From: Sphagnum magellanicum
Taxonomy: Eukaryota > Streptophyta > Sphagnopsida > Sphagnales > Sphagnaceae
Direction: 5' to 3'
Assembly: GCA_021904315.1 (NCBI GenBank)
Contig: CM038920.1
Coordinates: 18,848,001 to 18,912,000, forward strand
DNA length: 64,000 nt
The first letter of the stretch is position 1. The number at the start of each line of letters is the position of its first letter. A model generated the notes under the pieces. That model was not told where the DNA came from, made no database searches, and was given only the letters and a program-made list of their open reading frames with translations. Of this stretch, positions 37,500 through 49,060 are shown one piece after another. The position numbers and the translations under genes are program-made.

Positions 37500-39225
37500 T
37501 TTTATGGGGCATTAGTTTTGTTAGTGGACAAAAAGGAGGGCAAATTTAAAATGTGTATTAACTACAATGCTTTGAATAAAATTTTAATAAAGGACAATTT
37601 ACCTTTTGCCTCACATTACCAATATTTTAAATTGGCTTAATGGAGTTAAATATTTCAACCGCATCAATTTGAAATTGAGGTATTATCAAATTAAGATAAA
37701 AGGGTGAAAGCATGAATAAGGGGATTGTCTGGACTATCACACTTGTAATTATTTAGATTACATAAAAATATAAAATTCAAAGCCATATTCAAAATTAACA
37801 TTATCAAATTTTTAATTTTTTATGTTGTCATAAACTTTAATAATCATCATAAAAAATTTGGATGAATTCTAAGAAGATTATGGACTTGTAATGGACTTTT
37901 GAAATGACAACATTACATTTGTCACACAGAGAAAATGAAAAATGTGAACTCAAAAAATACATCAAAGTAATGTCAAATTTTTTTAAAAAAATAAAGCATC
38001 ATCAAATGAAGAATTGATTAGTGAAATGAATTGAAAATTTCCTAATATATATATTTTTAAATTTTTAAATTTTAAATGATGTGATTGTTATAAATTTGAT
38101 CCTTGGGAGTCCATTTTGATATTTATTTTTTTGATCTTTTACATGGATTGTTTGATCAATCACATGTTTAAGGATATTCATAGGTTGGCTTATTGGTATT
38201 TACAACTAAAAACATAAGGGATAATTATAGGATTTATGGTTTGATAATTGTTGAAACTACAAAAAAATTGTTAGTGTTAGATTATGGATTCTCAAATGCC
38301 ACTTTTGAGACATTTAACCATGCTTTTGCCCAATAGAAAAGGATGTTGAAAAGATAATAATGTGGGACTAGGTATATATGGTTTTTATGAATTCTTGGTC
38401 ATGCCTTTTGGGTTGTGAATGTTCCTTCAATGTTCAAAATTTTGATGAATTTGGTCTTCCATGAAAAGTTGGATGAATTTGTCATTATATACATTGATGA
38501 CATATTTGTGTACTCCAAGACCATAAAGAAACATATGACACATTTGGATGTTTTAAGCAAATTGAAAAAAAAAAAAAAAAAATTCCAAACAAAGCAAATA
38601 ATGAGTTTGCCCAAAAAGAAATGAATTTCCTTAGGCATGTATTGACTTGGGAAGGGGTTGAGCCTGATCTAAGAAAACTTGAAGCCGTAAAGAGCTAGCA
38701 AAATGCAATCATGGCCAAAAAAATTAAATCATTTTTGGGTATAACAAACTTTTATAGGAAGTTTATCAAAGGGTTTTCACATATAACAAAACCCCTCATA
38801 GATTTCCTAGAAAACAATTGTCCTTTGATTGGGGAGAAGACCAATAAAAAACTTTGAAAAATAATTATTGTCCTCATCTGTGTTGAAGTTTTTGAACTTC
38901 ACAAAACTATTTGAAGTCCATTTTGATGCAAGTGACTTCACAATCAATGGTGTCCTCATGCAAGATTGTCACCTAATTACCTTTTAAAGCAAAAAGCTTT
39001 CAAAAAAGTTGATTGAAATGGCCAATTCACAAAAATGAATTGTACATTGTTGTTAGTTGTTTGAAAATTTTGCAATAGTACTCTGAGATGCAAATTTTCA
39101 TAAACAATGTTTCTAAAATAATCTACATGAAGGAGAAGTGATTGAAGAGGGCAAAGGGATGGTAATTGATAAAAATGGACTTGGGGGTTGAACTTGAATG
39201 TCAAAAAAAATTCAAGGTTTAATCA
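37500..39225 (+). pseudogene. Pol remnant: reverse transcriptase and RNase H of Gypsy type
   Basis: The fingers/palm start is seen at about 37545-37690 and the catalytic YIDDI motif at 38489-38503, inside the 38415-38624 frame. The connection follows at 38630-38830 (SFLGITNFYRKFI), and RNase H begins near 38885 (FTKLFEVHFDASDF). Between about 37700 and 38240 the coding similarity is lost, which suggests an insertion or rearrangement inside the RT. An A18 run at about 38564-38582 disrupts the frame after the YIDDI block. Confidence 0.75.
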
Positions 39226-39233
39226 AACAAAAC

Positions 39234-41139
39234 CACTAGAAAAAAAGTTGGAATTTTATATTAATCTTTGTGACTAATTTTTAGTCACAAGTGACATTTA
39301 CAATTAAAGTTTTCATAATTACAAAAGCAAGTCGTATGTGACATTAGTCACAAATGACAAGAGATTTTGGATGAAGGAAAAGTCAATGAAATATGCCTTC
39401 ATCCTTTGATTGGTCATATAAATATTATTGCATGCAACCAATATTTGATTATTTTTGTGAATAATGAAATCAAGTGATGCATTGTCATGTGTCCCAACTT
39501 TTAATTATTTGAAATATGTTTTGTTATAATTTTAATATAATTTTAAAAAAATTATTCATATGTTTGGATGGTCTTAAATCATGACATGTAGCACAATAGA
39601 AAATTTCTATGGGGCATACTAATTCAATTTTCACCAAAATAAATTCAAATAAATATCTAGGTATATTAATACATAAGTAGACATGTGTGTAGGTTCCACC
39701 TAGGCTATATGCCTACCTAAGTAAGTAGGTTATACCTAAGTTAGATACTTACCTAAGTAGGTACATAGGATTTACCTAGGCTAAATACCTAGGTAGGTAA
39801 ATAGGTAGGTAATGGAAGTAGATAAGCTAAACATAGCTTAAGCTAGTTAGATAGGTTTAAAATAATCCATTTTTATTTTGGGTTTAACCTTTAAGGGTTG
39901 AACCTCTTTTATTGGCTCACCCTTTCAAAATCATTTGCACTTTGAGTACTATTAATGCACTTATACACTCCACATTACAAGAATGCAAGACAAAAAATAT
40001 TGGTTAAACATTTTAATTCCAAATGTCACCAAATTAGTGAAAATTTATTTGTAAGCACATTCTAGTACTTATGCTATATTAACCTAGTTCACTTATTAAC
40101 TATATATTAATTAGTATAACTAAAAAATATTTAATAAGTAAAAAAATATTATTATTAAAATTGATTAATATCCTAGGTTAGGTAGTTTATTAATATAATA
40201 TTTTAATTATTCTCCTTATTATGTATATTACTATTTATGATAATGATAATTTAAGAAACAATAATTTCAACAGATACAATATTATTAAAATTATTATTGC
40301 AGCTAGTACCTAACCTAGGTTAGTTGTTATTATTATTATTATTCTTATGTTACTTTTTATTGCTTATATTAATAATCAACATTTTATGAAACATAATATT
40401 CTTTGAATAATAATGAATTTAAAATATTATTATATTATATTATATTTATTAATCATGATAAAATAATAATAATAAAGGATTGAAAATATTAATTAAAATA
40501 TTTCTAAATTTTTTTAAATTAGTTTAATATCATTATTCTTATTATGAGATCATTTGTTATAACTTTTATTAACTATAATAATAAATATTTCTTTATGATA
40601 TTAATAGTAATCAAGTCAAAAAACTAATTTTAGTAGGTGTAATAAACCATGAATACGCATGGAATATGACCCTCATGTAGTTTGTATATACTTTAAATAC
40701 AAAGTTAATATATTTTTCAATATACATATGATATTATGATTGATATATTTTAATATGTTCTAAATATGAGGTGTATATGACATCAATACACCCATTAAAC
40801 AAAATTGAATTATTATATACTTGTGCATCCTAATATAACCCAACCATCTTTTAAAATACACAAAATATACCTTTGTATACCCATAAGGCTATAACTTATT
40901 TGGTCACATTTGCGATTAATGGGACATACATGGACTTCTTTGAATGAAAACCAAATTAAAAATTGTTTACATACAACGATGAAAACCACAATAGACGCAA
41001 ATTAGTTATAATGTAGTTGCAAGCATGATGACCACACATGAGGAATAATTGCAAAAATGATGAAAGATAGTTGCAAATTATAAATAGTCACATGTAGTCA
41101 CAAATAAAGTGCTTACATATGACAAGATTTCTTTTAATG
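39234..41139. mobile_element. Non-autonomous CACTA-like element nested in the Gypsy relic
   Basis: The left end is CACTAGAAAAAAAGTTGG; the right end on the opposite strand is CATTAAAAGAAATCTTG. The flanking triplets are AAC and GAC (two of three matching). Both subterminal regions are dense in GTGACTA/GTCACAA words (39270-39350 and 41090-41120), as in CACTA subterminal repeats. It interrupts the pol region after RNase H. Inside are a CCTA-word array (39690-39850) and very AT-rich DNA; no transposase was found. Confidence 0.5.
39690..39850. repeat. CCTA/TAGG-word array 2
   Basis: Words ACCTAGG, ACCTAAGTAAGTAGG and AGGTAGGTA run for about 160 bases in a mixture of both orientations. The same vocabulary is used in the arrays at 17.9-20.0 kb and 43.47-43.79 kb. 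A weak tRNA-like B-box match (GGTTCAACCC on the minus strand, about 39894) follows within 50 bases. Confidence 0.6.
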
Positions 41140-42012
41140 GACTTGGGTAATGGTGCATGCAAGTAAAATAACACATTGTCAATTGGAAAAGTAAGATTTC
41201 CCATGCATGAATTTATGATTCATGTTTTGTAGGGGTGAAGGGAATTCCAACCATAAAGCCTAGTTCAACATTATTTGTCGGTGTGTTCCTAATCTTTGTT
41301 CAACATGATGGATAGGGTTGTTAGGCTAGATTTGAAGTCTATTCCAACACATCATGGGTGGACACCCCACCCATGATTCTTCCTGTGTTGAGAACACAAA
41401 GACACATCACACATGGATTTTTCATCATTTGGGAAGTAACTAAACCCAACTAAGGATTGTGGAAGGTGAGCAAATGGGTTGAATGGTGTGCTCTTCTAAA
41501 TAACATTAATGAGGATGTTGATATTTTTAAATGGGGCAAAGGGATGTGCCCTTGTGGGCAAGACCCATGTTTTGGGCTTGCCTAATTAAGGCTCATGTCA
41601 AGACCATCATGGGTCAACCCCAAGGGGGCACAAGTTGCACAATACCAAGTGTCAAATTAAATTCAACTCTCAACAAGGTAAGCTACCACTTCAACACATA
41701 GGAATGTCAAAGTGGGCAGAAGGTCACAAGTGAATGGAGGTGCCATTCATGAAGTAATCCAAGTCTGAGTTTGCAATTAGGTTGTGAAATGAAGCCTGGG
41801 GGCTTTGGGCAAAGAAACCTCGAACTAGTTAAGAAGTCTATAATGAGTCAAGTCCTTCACACCTTTGGGTTGAAAGGAATGACTTTAGATAATGAAATAA
41901 TTCGAAATTGAAGATTCAAACAAGGACTAACTAGTGCATGGTTTGGCCATGCGCAAGTACTTTGGGTGCATGCTAGGATGATGTGAACACAAAGGCATGC
42001 TAAAGTAGAATT

Positions 42013-43173
42013 GAATATGATACAAAATTGTTTATTTGTTGGCTCTGCCCATAGGGAAAGATTATGCATTTGTGCAAGATTTGGACTTGGGGATAAAATT
42101 TTGGTTCATTCATTGGCCAATGTGGAGATGATAAGTGTTCACAAAATGAAAATTTTCACATGGATATAATTTTCCATGTTTGGGTGGATGTAACCTTAAG
42201 TACATTAAGTTTTCAAGTAGTTGAACATTGTAGATTTTGATAACCATCACAGAAGTTGAAAGGATTATCTTTTTCAACCAAACTCTCTATTATTGAAATT
42301 ATAGCTTTGGTTGGATTCATCATCCAAAGATGTTGTTGCTATTGCTATTCCTACTCCACCACTATTATGTCTTGCATGGTCCTTTTCTGTTTTCTCTGTG
42401 TTCACCTTTTCCTTCCCCAAGATCCTTTCTTTTGTTTGGCTCTTTGGAGTTATAAAAGTTTGCAGCAACTTGGAAGAACTTTTAGAGAATCCAAGTTGTG
42501 CATTTGTAGTCTTCCTCCTCCTAAGCTCAGCTTGGACAATTGGATCATGTGGTTTTATATGTATTTATATGTGGTGTGCATCATTGTTCTCACTCATTCT
42601 TTACACCCATGTGTGTCAAGTATGTTCAAGTTCCACAATTGTGGCAGTTTTTAAAACTTTATTATCTCTGTCAATTTATTTTTTGCAACCATTATTCTTG
42701 GTTCTAGTTTGAATTTCTACCCATTTTGAAGTGACATATTTGTGCAAAAGGCTATGGAGCTAGAGGGATTGTTTATTATTCATTTTTGATGTGTTGGGTT
42801 CTTCACAGATGTTATGCTCGTGAAAGAGAAAATATGGAACATTGTGTTGTAAAAAGATTCAATGTTACTCTATCTTTCTTTGGTAAAAAGAATTTTTTTA
42901 CAAAAATCTTCAAGATTATACATTTGTTTTCACATTGTTATCTCTTCTTTCAAGGTCAGCCATGTTGGGTAATGTTGGTCATTTGTTACAATTGGTGTTT
43001 TCTATAGGTCCCAAAACCTCAGGTGGAGGATTGTGTTGCTCTTATGGAGCTGGTGGAGGTGATCATTCTATAACATCCAACCATGTGGATCATTTTCACT
43101 TTTTAATGAATTTTTGTTTTTTTTTTCATTATCCAAAACGTTTTTGTTGTTTTTGAATTTCTCCTCTAGTAGT
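42013..43173. other. Intergenic, no gene recognised
   Basis: Two overlapping plus-strand frames (42256-42654 and 42311-42712, about 132 codons each) use the same bases in different frames. They are rich in Leu, Cys, Phe and Ser, without a recognised domain or splice context. I regard both as chance frames, though they are among the longer ones without explanation. Confidence 0.35.
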
Positions 43174-43469
43174 CATTACAAGAAATCATGGATTTTCAAA
43201 AGGTTTAACTTGATTAAAGTGTCCACATTGACTAAAGGGATGTTCACTTTGATTAAAGGCATGGGTCATGAAAAACACATGGTTCTTTTGGTTAGTGTTT
43301 TTGACTTAAATGACCATTTTGACCAAGTGTTAAGTCATACATTTAATCAAGGACAAATTTTTTAATTGGACCATCAAGATGCCCATGGCCAAGTCGAATT
43401 GGCCATACTGAATGGCCATGTTCAGTCAAATTGGCCATATTAATTTGGTAAGCTAACCTATTTGTTATG

Positions 43470-43790
43470 CCTTTTAAGATACCTACCTACCTAGCTATTT
43501 GCTTACCATCTATTTACCTATGTCCTACTTAGCGACCTAGCTACCTCTTTACCTACTATTTAGCTACCTGTTTTTTACATATTTAGCTACTTACTTACCA
43601 TTTACCTACCTATGTCCTACCTACCTACCTACCTACTTACCTACCTATGTTCTATTTATTTATCTACCTACATATTATTTACTTATATACCTACTTATAG
43701 TTTACATAAGTAGGTATGAACATTTAAAAATATAGGTAGGTAGGCATGTGTACCTACCTATCTACCTAGCTAGGTACCGATTAACCTACT
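43470..43790. repeat. CCTA-word array 3, left arm of the CACTA element
   Basis: Dominated by CTACCTAC/ACCTACCTA and TTTACCTA words, with a core of six CTAC repeats near 43617-43640. A shorter array in the opposite sense (GGTAGGTAGG, GGTGGGTGGG) lies at about 46160-46230 near the other end, so the arrays are arranged as subterminal inverted repeats. Confidence 0.75.
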
Positions 43791-43885
43791 CATGAAAAAA
43801 ATTGAAGTTCAAATGTTATTATACACATTGATAAAAAATTTCATGGATACATGTTAAATCCATTTGGTATCATATTGTTTTACAA

Positions 43886-43957
43886 AGTGGTGGGTGGTTT
43901 AATGGCCAAAACATCAGCATAGAACCAAGGAAACCAAGGTTCGATCCCCTTTACCAA
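43886..43957 (+). other. tRNA-like module with pol III A- and B-box matches
   Basis: GTGGTTTAATGGCC (about 43895) resembles an A box and GGTTCGATCCC (43938-43948) is a near-consensus B box. The spacing of about 30 bases fits a tRNA. TGGTGGG at the 5' side can pair only poorly with CCTTTACCA at the 3' side, so this is more likely a tRNA pseudogene or SINE head than an active tRNA gene. Confidence 0.5.
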
Positions 43958-43967
43958 CATATACTAT

Positions 43968-44118
43968 CACTACACCAAAATGCGTCATAATTCACTTTGG
44001 GTTTCATTAAATTTTGAATGAATTTGGACAATTTTACTATGGTGACACTACACCAAAATGTGTCTTAGATCACTTTAGGTTTCACTAAATTTTGAATGAA
44101 TTAGGACATTTTTAACAT
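43968..44118 (+). repeat. 78-bp tandem duplication starting CACTACACCAAAATG
   Basis: CACTACACCAAAATGCGTC at 43968 and CACTACACCAAAATGTGTC at 44046 start two diverged copies, which then share TTCACTAAATTTTGAATGAA-like sequence. The start is CACTA-like. A related terminus, TACTACAAAAATGAGGTG on the minus strand, lies near 46097, so an older CACTA element may be nested inside. Its borders are not certain. Confidence 0.6.
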
Positions 44119-44873
44119 GTGAAACTAGACAACCCCTTAGTGAACATGGACTAGTTGCTATAGACAGTGAATTGGTTCACTAGGACTTAGTGAAACAAGG
44201 TTATTTTCAAATGAAATAAAAATTTACCAAGCCATTCACTTGTTAGTTAATTACTTAAGAAACATGGAAATTAATTAAATTTAAATTATTTAATATATAA
44301 TTTTATTGATAATTTCATGACTTTCAACCTATGAATTATTGACATGTGTCATTACCTAAGTTAGGTTTAAAACCTAATTTAGGTAAGTAGATCACATAAT
44401 CAATTTAGGCACCTACTCTAAGGAATTAAATAGGAGAATATTTGATCAACTTACCATTGTTGACCATGCACACACCACTTGTGAAGTTTGATCCTTTGAC
44501 ATTTAAAATGGAGGTAACACCCATACCATCAAATCACCCCATTTGTTATGAAAATATGTTACATTGCATTTTATTTATCAAATATTTCATTTTAAACATT
44601 ACAAAAACATAAACTTTGAAAATTCATATCTTATTGAGATTTTGTTCAAATGAAATGACTCGAATTTACTTTTAAAAAAATTTCAATAATGTATATAATT
44701 ACATTTATTTCCTTTTGAAAGTGTAAAATCATTTGAATAATTTTTTTTTGAATATTATTATAACATTTCATTGACCATTCTTTTGAATAAGAAAATGTTT
44801 AATAAATATAAGATTTTTGCTAATCATATATATTAATTCACTTAGTCCGTCCGTTTGTCTATCTGTGACAGTT

Positions 44874-45095
44874 ACCTTTATGACAGTTACACTAGGACAA
44901 AATGGGACTTACAAAGCATAATTTTACTATATGTGGGTAACCTAGGCTGTTCACTAGGCTAATTCCCTTGGAGTGGCGGGAGTCACCTTTATGACAGTTA
45001 CACCAGGACAAAATGGGATTTACAAAGCATAATTTTATTGTGTGTGGGTAACCTGGGCTGTTCACTGGGCTAACTCCCTTGGAGTGGCGGAAGTC
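44874..45095 (+). repeat. 111-bp tandem duplication
   Basis: Copies start at 44874 and 44985 (ACCTTTATGACAGTTACAC, then AGGACAAAATGGGA, CAAAGCATAATTTTA, GTGGGTAACCT, CTTGGAGTGGCGG). They differ at roughly one base in ten. The overlapping minus-strand open frame (44892-45128) only reflects the repeat. Confidence 0.85.
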
Positions 45096-45156
45096 CTGGA
45101 AATAACCACCCTGGGCTCTTTCTCTCACCTGGGGGGCCGGTTATGAGGAAGTTAAT

Positions 45157-45202
45157 GGTGCATTCACACTTAATGTTAAATTACACCAAATGTGAATGCA
45201 CC
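45157..45202. mobile_element. 46-bp minimal MITE (two termini back to back)
   Basis: GGTGCATTCACACTTAATG meets, on the other strand, GGTGCATTCACATTTGGTG. The whole 46 bases is therefore just the two terminal inverted repeats of the family seen at 10465-10678, with the interior deleted. It sits inside the CACTA element. Confidence 0.7.
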
Positions 45203-46482
45203 TGAAATTATTATCCTTTTGGAGGCGGGTAGATTACATTAGTGACAAAACGCGGGTTGAAATTTAATACCACTTGCCCTAACTTTATTAATCGAAACTT
45301 GCCGTCGTTGGCACACCCAGCTCACAACACACCACCACCCTCTCCACCTATCCCACAAATTTGTGCCTTGCAAGCACGGGTTACCATTAGTATAATAATA
45401 CTACCTCTGTTTCAACTATTTTAGGGCTACTTTTCATTGTTCTAGATTATTTCACCCTACATTATTTATGACTATTTATGATTATTTTAGTTATTTTTTG
45501 TTATTGGTGTGGTTAGGCCTGCATATGGAGGAGGGCATTCATTTGTTGTGAACATGTGTTCATCTGGCAAATGTCTCTAGAAAGGGGCAGTCTTCTGGTA
45601 ATCCCCATGAGCAGCATTGGTAATGGATTAATTCTTATCAGTCAGCATTGTAAATGGAGACTTCTGCTATTGCTTCCTGAAATGTTATAGGAACTTGGGA
45701 AACAGACTTTTGTCTAATTGCCCAATTTTGAGCAGATTGGTATATAATTGTCCACACTCACCATCAGCAACTGATGAAGTAAGTTGTGAGTAATGGCAGC
45801 TAGTCACTGCTATTTATGATCAAGGTTCTGGTCTGATATTTATTGAGTGACAGTCACAAGGTTATGACAACCTACTCACTCTTCTTGTGTTTGATATGGT
45901 TTTGCTGGAGTGAACACAATGGCCTTAAATTATAATAGTGAATTATGTCAATTAGTAGTGAAACATGATGTTTACATAGTGATATTATAGTGAAATAACT
46001 TTAACTAGGGTGAAATCATTAAAATGCAGTGAACTTAGTTATCTTTTAAGGTCCCATAGTGATTTAGGCTAATGAATTACACCTCATTTTTGTAGTAATG
46101 TAAAAATAATATGTTTATTTGTATATATATCTTGTACATATGTGTAAATGTATAATATTTAGGTGGGTTGTCAATAGGTAGGTAGGAGACCATGGTGGGT
46201 AAATAGGTCATGGGTGGGTGGGTAGGTAGCTATATATTATTTACATTTTTATATTTACAAATTAAATTATTATTTATTTTTATTTTGTGGTTGGCCAAAT
46301 TTTTGTCCAATTTGACAAGTCAAAAAGACAATTTTATGGTCAATAAAAAGAAACCACTAGTCAAGTTGGATGTGTTCAAATTGATTTGTCTAGTTTGACT
46401 AAGTGATCGAATTGACCAAATGTCAAAATGATTGGTTATTGGTTTAGTTTTCTAGTCATGTAAACCATGATTTCTTGTAGTG

Positions 46483-48262
46483 AGTATTTGTGAAGTCTTG
46501 TCTGATATCGGATTTGATGTTGTGCAATTTATATTTTAACATGATGATGGCACATTCTACTAAATTGGTTGATCTCTTCTAAGTAAACCAAATAGGTTTT
46601 TTTGCTTTCTAGCTTAAACTTCAAGAATTCTTTCGTTGCCATTAAAGAAAGAGAACAAAAGTTATAGGTTTAGCAATTATAGGGTTTAGGATTTAAAGTT
46701 AAGAGGCAATTCTAAACTTTTCTTTCTTTTTCCTTGTGATGTTTATTGTCCTTTTGTGTTAAAAATGCCCTTTTAAAAACCTTGAATAGAGATGACGACC
46801 AGAAAAAGGGAACATGAAAGCTATACACGATGATGATGTTGATTGCAACTGCTAGTGAGTCTGTTTTGGCATCCATTGTGGAATGTTCAAAAAATAGTTT
46901 CGTTAGTTGTGTCACAATTCCATTCAACTAATTTGTCACTGTCTTAATTATGTTTGAAGGTTTTTGTGCTTGGATTCCAATGTTAGATGAACCATTCGAT
47001 GTTTACAAGACCATGTAATAGGTGTTAGTTTAAATGACAAAGTGGGTTTGTACCTTAATGTTTTGTAAGCAACTTTATGTTAACATTGTTCTTGAAATGT
47101 TAAGAATAATTATAAGATTGGCAATGTGTATGAGAATAATGGTTGAGAGAGATTGTGGGTGACAAACCAATTATAGTTATGCAATGGAAGCTAGAATAAA
47201 CAACAACACTGTGCAAAGTGGTATTGTTGGGGAGTTTTTGGCAAAGGTGTTGATTATGGTAGTGAATGTTGCATTAGCATGCAAACCTTCCATTTGTTCT
47301 TGTCTTTTCTTGTTATGCCATCACCCCTACATTACTAGGGGTCATTGGAAAGACATCATTTAGAAGGTGGAGACTAATTTTTTTCCTTTTTGTGCAATGT
47401 GAACAATAGAGAAAGGCGGTCCATTGACTTTTTTACTCTCATTGATTGTTTGCATGCCATGATCTTGTTGGTGAAGAAGCATCACCCACAATATTCCATT
47501 GTTAAAAATAAGCTTTTCTTGCTTGCCCCAATTATAATTTTTTTTTTCCTCACTTGCACACAATGTGTGCAGGCTGTGACTAAAAAAATGGAGAAAGAAG
47601 AATTAAATGTAACCAACATCTTTACATTCAATCTTCCTACTTTTTGTTAGGTGAGTAAATTATGTGTTTCCTTCCTTCAATTGCACAATGATTTTACTCT
47701 ACTAAATGTTGTAATGGAAAACAACAAAAACATAGTTGAAAGTACATTTTGAACCCTAGACCTTAAACCCTACTTTCAAAACCCTTAAAAACCACACAAG
47801 GAGGTTCCTATTTTTGATTGATTGGGTTGTTTGTTGTGATGGAATTACGGGTCCTATTATGATCAAGTGGTCTCCTTAATTCAAATGTTTCAGAGTCATA
47901 GGCTGCTATTTGTTTTTGAAACAACTATGTGATTATTTCCAAAGTAGTTTTCCCATAGTCCTTATTCATATATATCATCACACTTCACCTAACTATTTTT
48001 GCTAGTTGTAGTTGAATTATAAGTGTTTAATGAACTAGACACATATAATTGGGAGGTCAAGGGGAGTTGAGAGTTAGGAGTATTGGGAAGTCAAAGGTTT
48101 CGACTATCTAGTTGTGGTGATAGTTTTAGAAAACAAAATGGGTTCAAGATTGATTGAAATTTATTGCCATTCTTAGAAAAATATTAAGCCAAAGCATGCC
48201 ACAAGTTTATGTGGGTAGAAATCATGTGGCCCAACTTGGATGTGGTAGACATTAGTAGAGCA
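46483..48262. other. Intergenic, no gene recognised
   Basis: Open frames at 46712-46927 (minus) and 47390-47650 (plus) were checked and have no domain. Ordinary AT-rich DNA with no repeat borders seen. Confidence 0.35.
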
Positions 48263-49060
48263 ATCAATTTTCAGTTTTCAATATCAAACATTTTAGTTTT
48301 CAATTTTTAGTATTTAGAGATTTAAGTTTTCAATATTGAAACATTTCAATTTTCAGTTCTCAATATTCAGACATTTCAATTTTCAGTATTAGACATTTCA
48401 ATTCTTAGTTTTCAATATTAAACATTTTAGTTTTCAGTATTAGACATTTCAATTTTTAGTATTAGACATTTTAGTTTTTAGTTTTCAGTATTAGACATTC
48501 CAATTTTTAGTTTTTAGTATTAGACATTTCAAATTTTAGTATTTGACATTCCAATTTTTAGTTTTAGTATTAAACATTTCAATTTTCAATATTAGACATT
48601 CCAATTTTTAGTTTTTAGTATTAGACATTTCAGTTTTTAATATTAGACATTTCAATTTTCAGTATTAGACATTCCAATTTTTAGTTTTTAGCATTAAACA
48701 TTTCAGTTTTTAGTATTCAATCATTTTAGTTTTCAAAATTTCAGATTCCTTCCAAACATTCACAAAGAGATTTCAAATTTCAGTTTTTAGTTTTCAACTT
48801 TCAATATTCACACATCCAAATTCAAACATTTCAATTTTCAAAATTTCAAATTCTAGACGATTCACATAAAGATTTCAAATGTTAATTTTTAGTTTTCAAT
48901 TTTTAAATATTCACGCATCCCAATTCAGATATATTAGTTTTCAAAATTTCAAATTCCAAACATTTTACATACACATTTGAAAATTCAGTTTTCAACTTTC
49001 ATTATTCACACATCAAAATTCAAACATTTCAGTTTTCAAAATTTTAAATTCCAAACATTC
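48263..49060 (+). repeat. T-rich minisatellite-like array (TTAGACATTTCAATTTT)
   Basis: About 800 bases are made from variants of TTAGACATTTCAATTTT followed by TTAGTTTTCAGTA or similar, with units of about 17-31 bases. Order decays toward the right end, where words such as TTTCAAATTTCAG and ACATCCAAATTCAAACATT replace them. There is no coding capacity. Confidence 0.85.

Larger units (their letters stand above)
36026..42012 (+). mobile_element. Decayed Ty3/Gypsy LTR retrotransposon
   Basis: The tract 36026-36202 (CTAGTTGGGAAGTCTA, GGTTGAAAAGAATGGCTT, AAGGACTA, TGGTGCATG, GTGCATGCTAGGA in order) recurs at about 41826-42012, as expected for the U5 ends of two LTRs. Directly after the first copy, TTGGTATCAAAGTGA at 36203 resembles a primer-binding site for initiator tRNA-Met; the second copy lacks it, as a 3' LTR should. 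Between them lie gag-like and pol-like remnants: MCINYNALNK-like words near 37551, LNGVKYFN near 37640, YIDDI near 38489, FLGITNFYRKFI near 38733, and FDASDF with GVLMQD near 38921. Stops and frameshifts are frequent. No integrase core was found, so the element is dead. Confidence 0.75.
43174..46482. mobile_element. CACTA (CMC/EnSpm-type) transposon, non-autonomous, 3.3 kb
   Basis: The left terminus is CATTACAAGAAATCATGG and the right terminus, read on the minus strand, is CACTACAAGAAATCATGG: 17 of 18 bases match. Each end is flanked by AGT (43171-43173 and 46483-46485), the 3-bp target duplication expected of CACTA elements. Subterminal regions carry TTGACT/TTGACC words on both sides. The interior holds CCTA and GGTAGG arrays (43470-43790 and 46160-46230, in opposite senses), a tRNA-like module, tandem duplications and a 46-bp MITE. 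No transposase domain was found, so it must have moved in trans. Confidence 0.85.

Noticed and set aside
42256..42712. Two overlapping 130-codon frames
   Set aside because: They use the same bases in different frames with AT-driven composition and no motif; chance is the simplest explanation.
43886..43957. A functional tRNA gene
   Set aside because: Box matches are good, but acceptor and anticodon stems do not close well.
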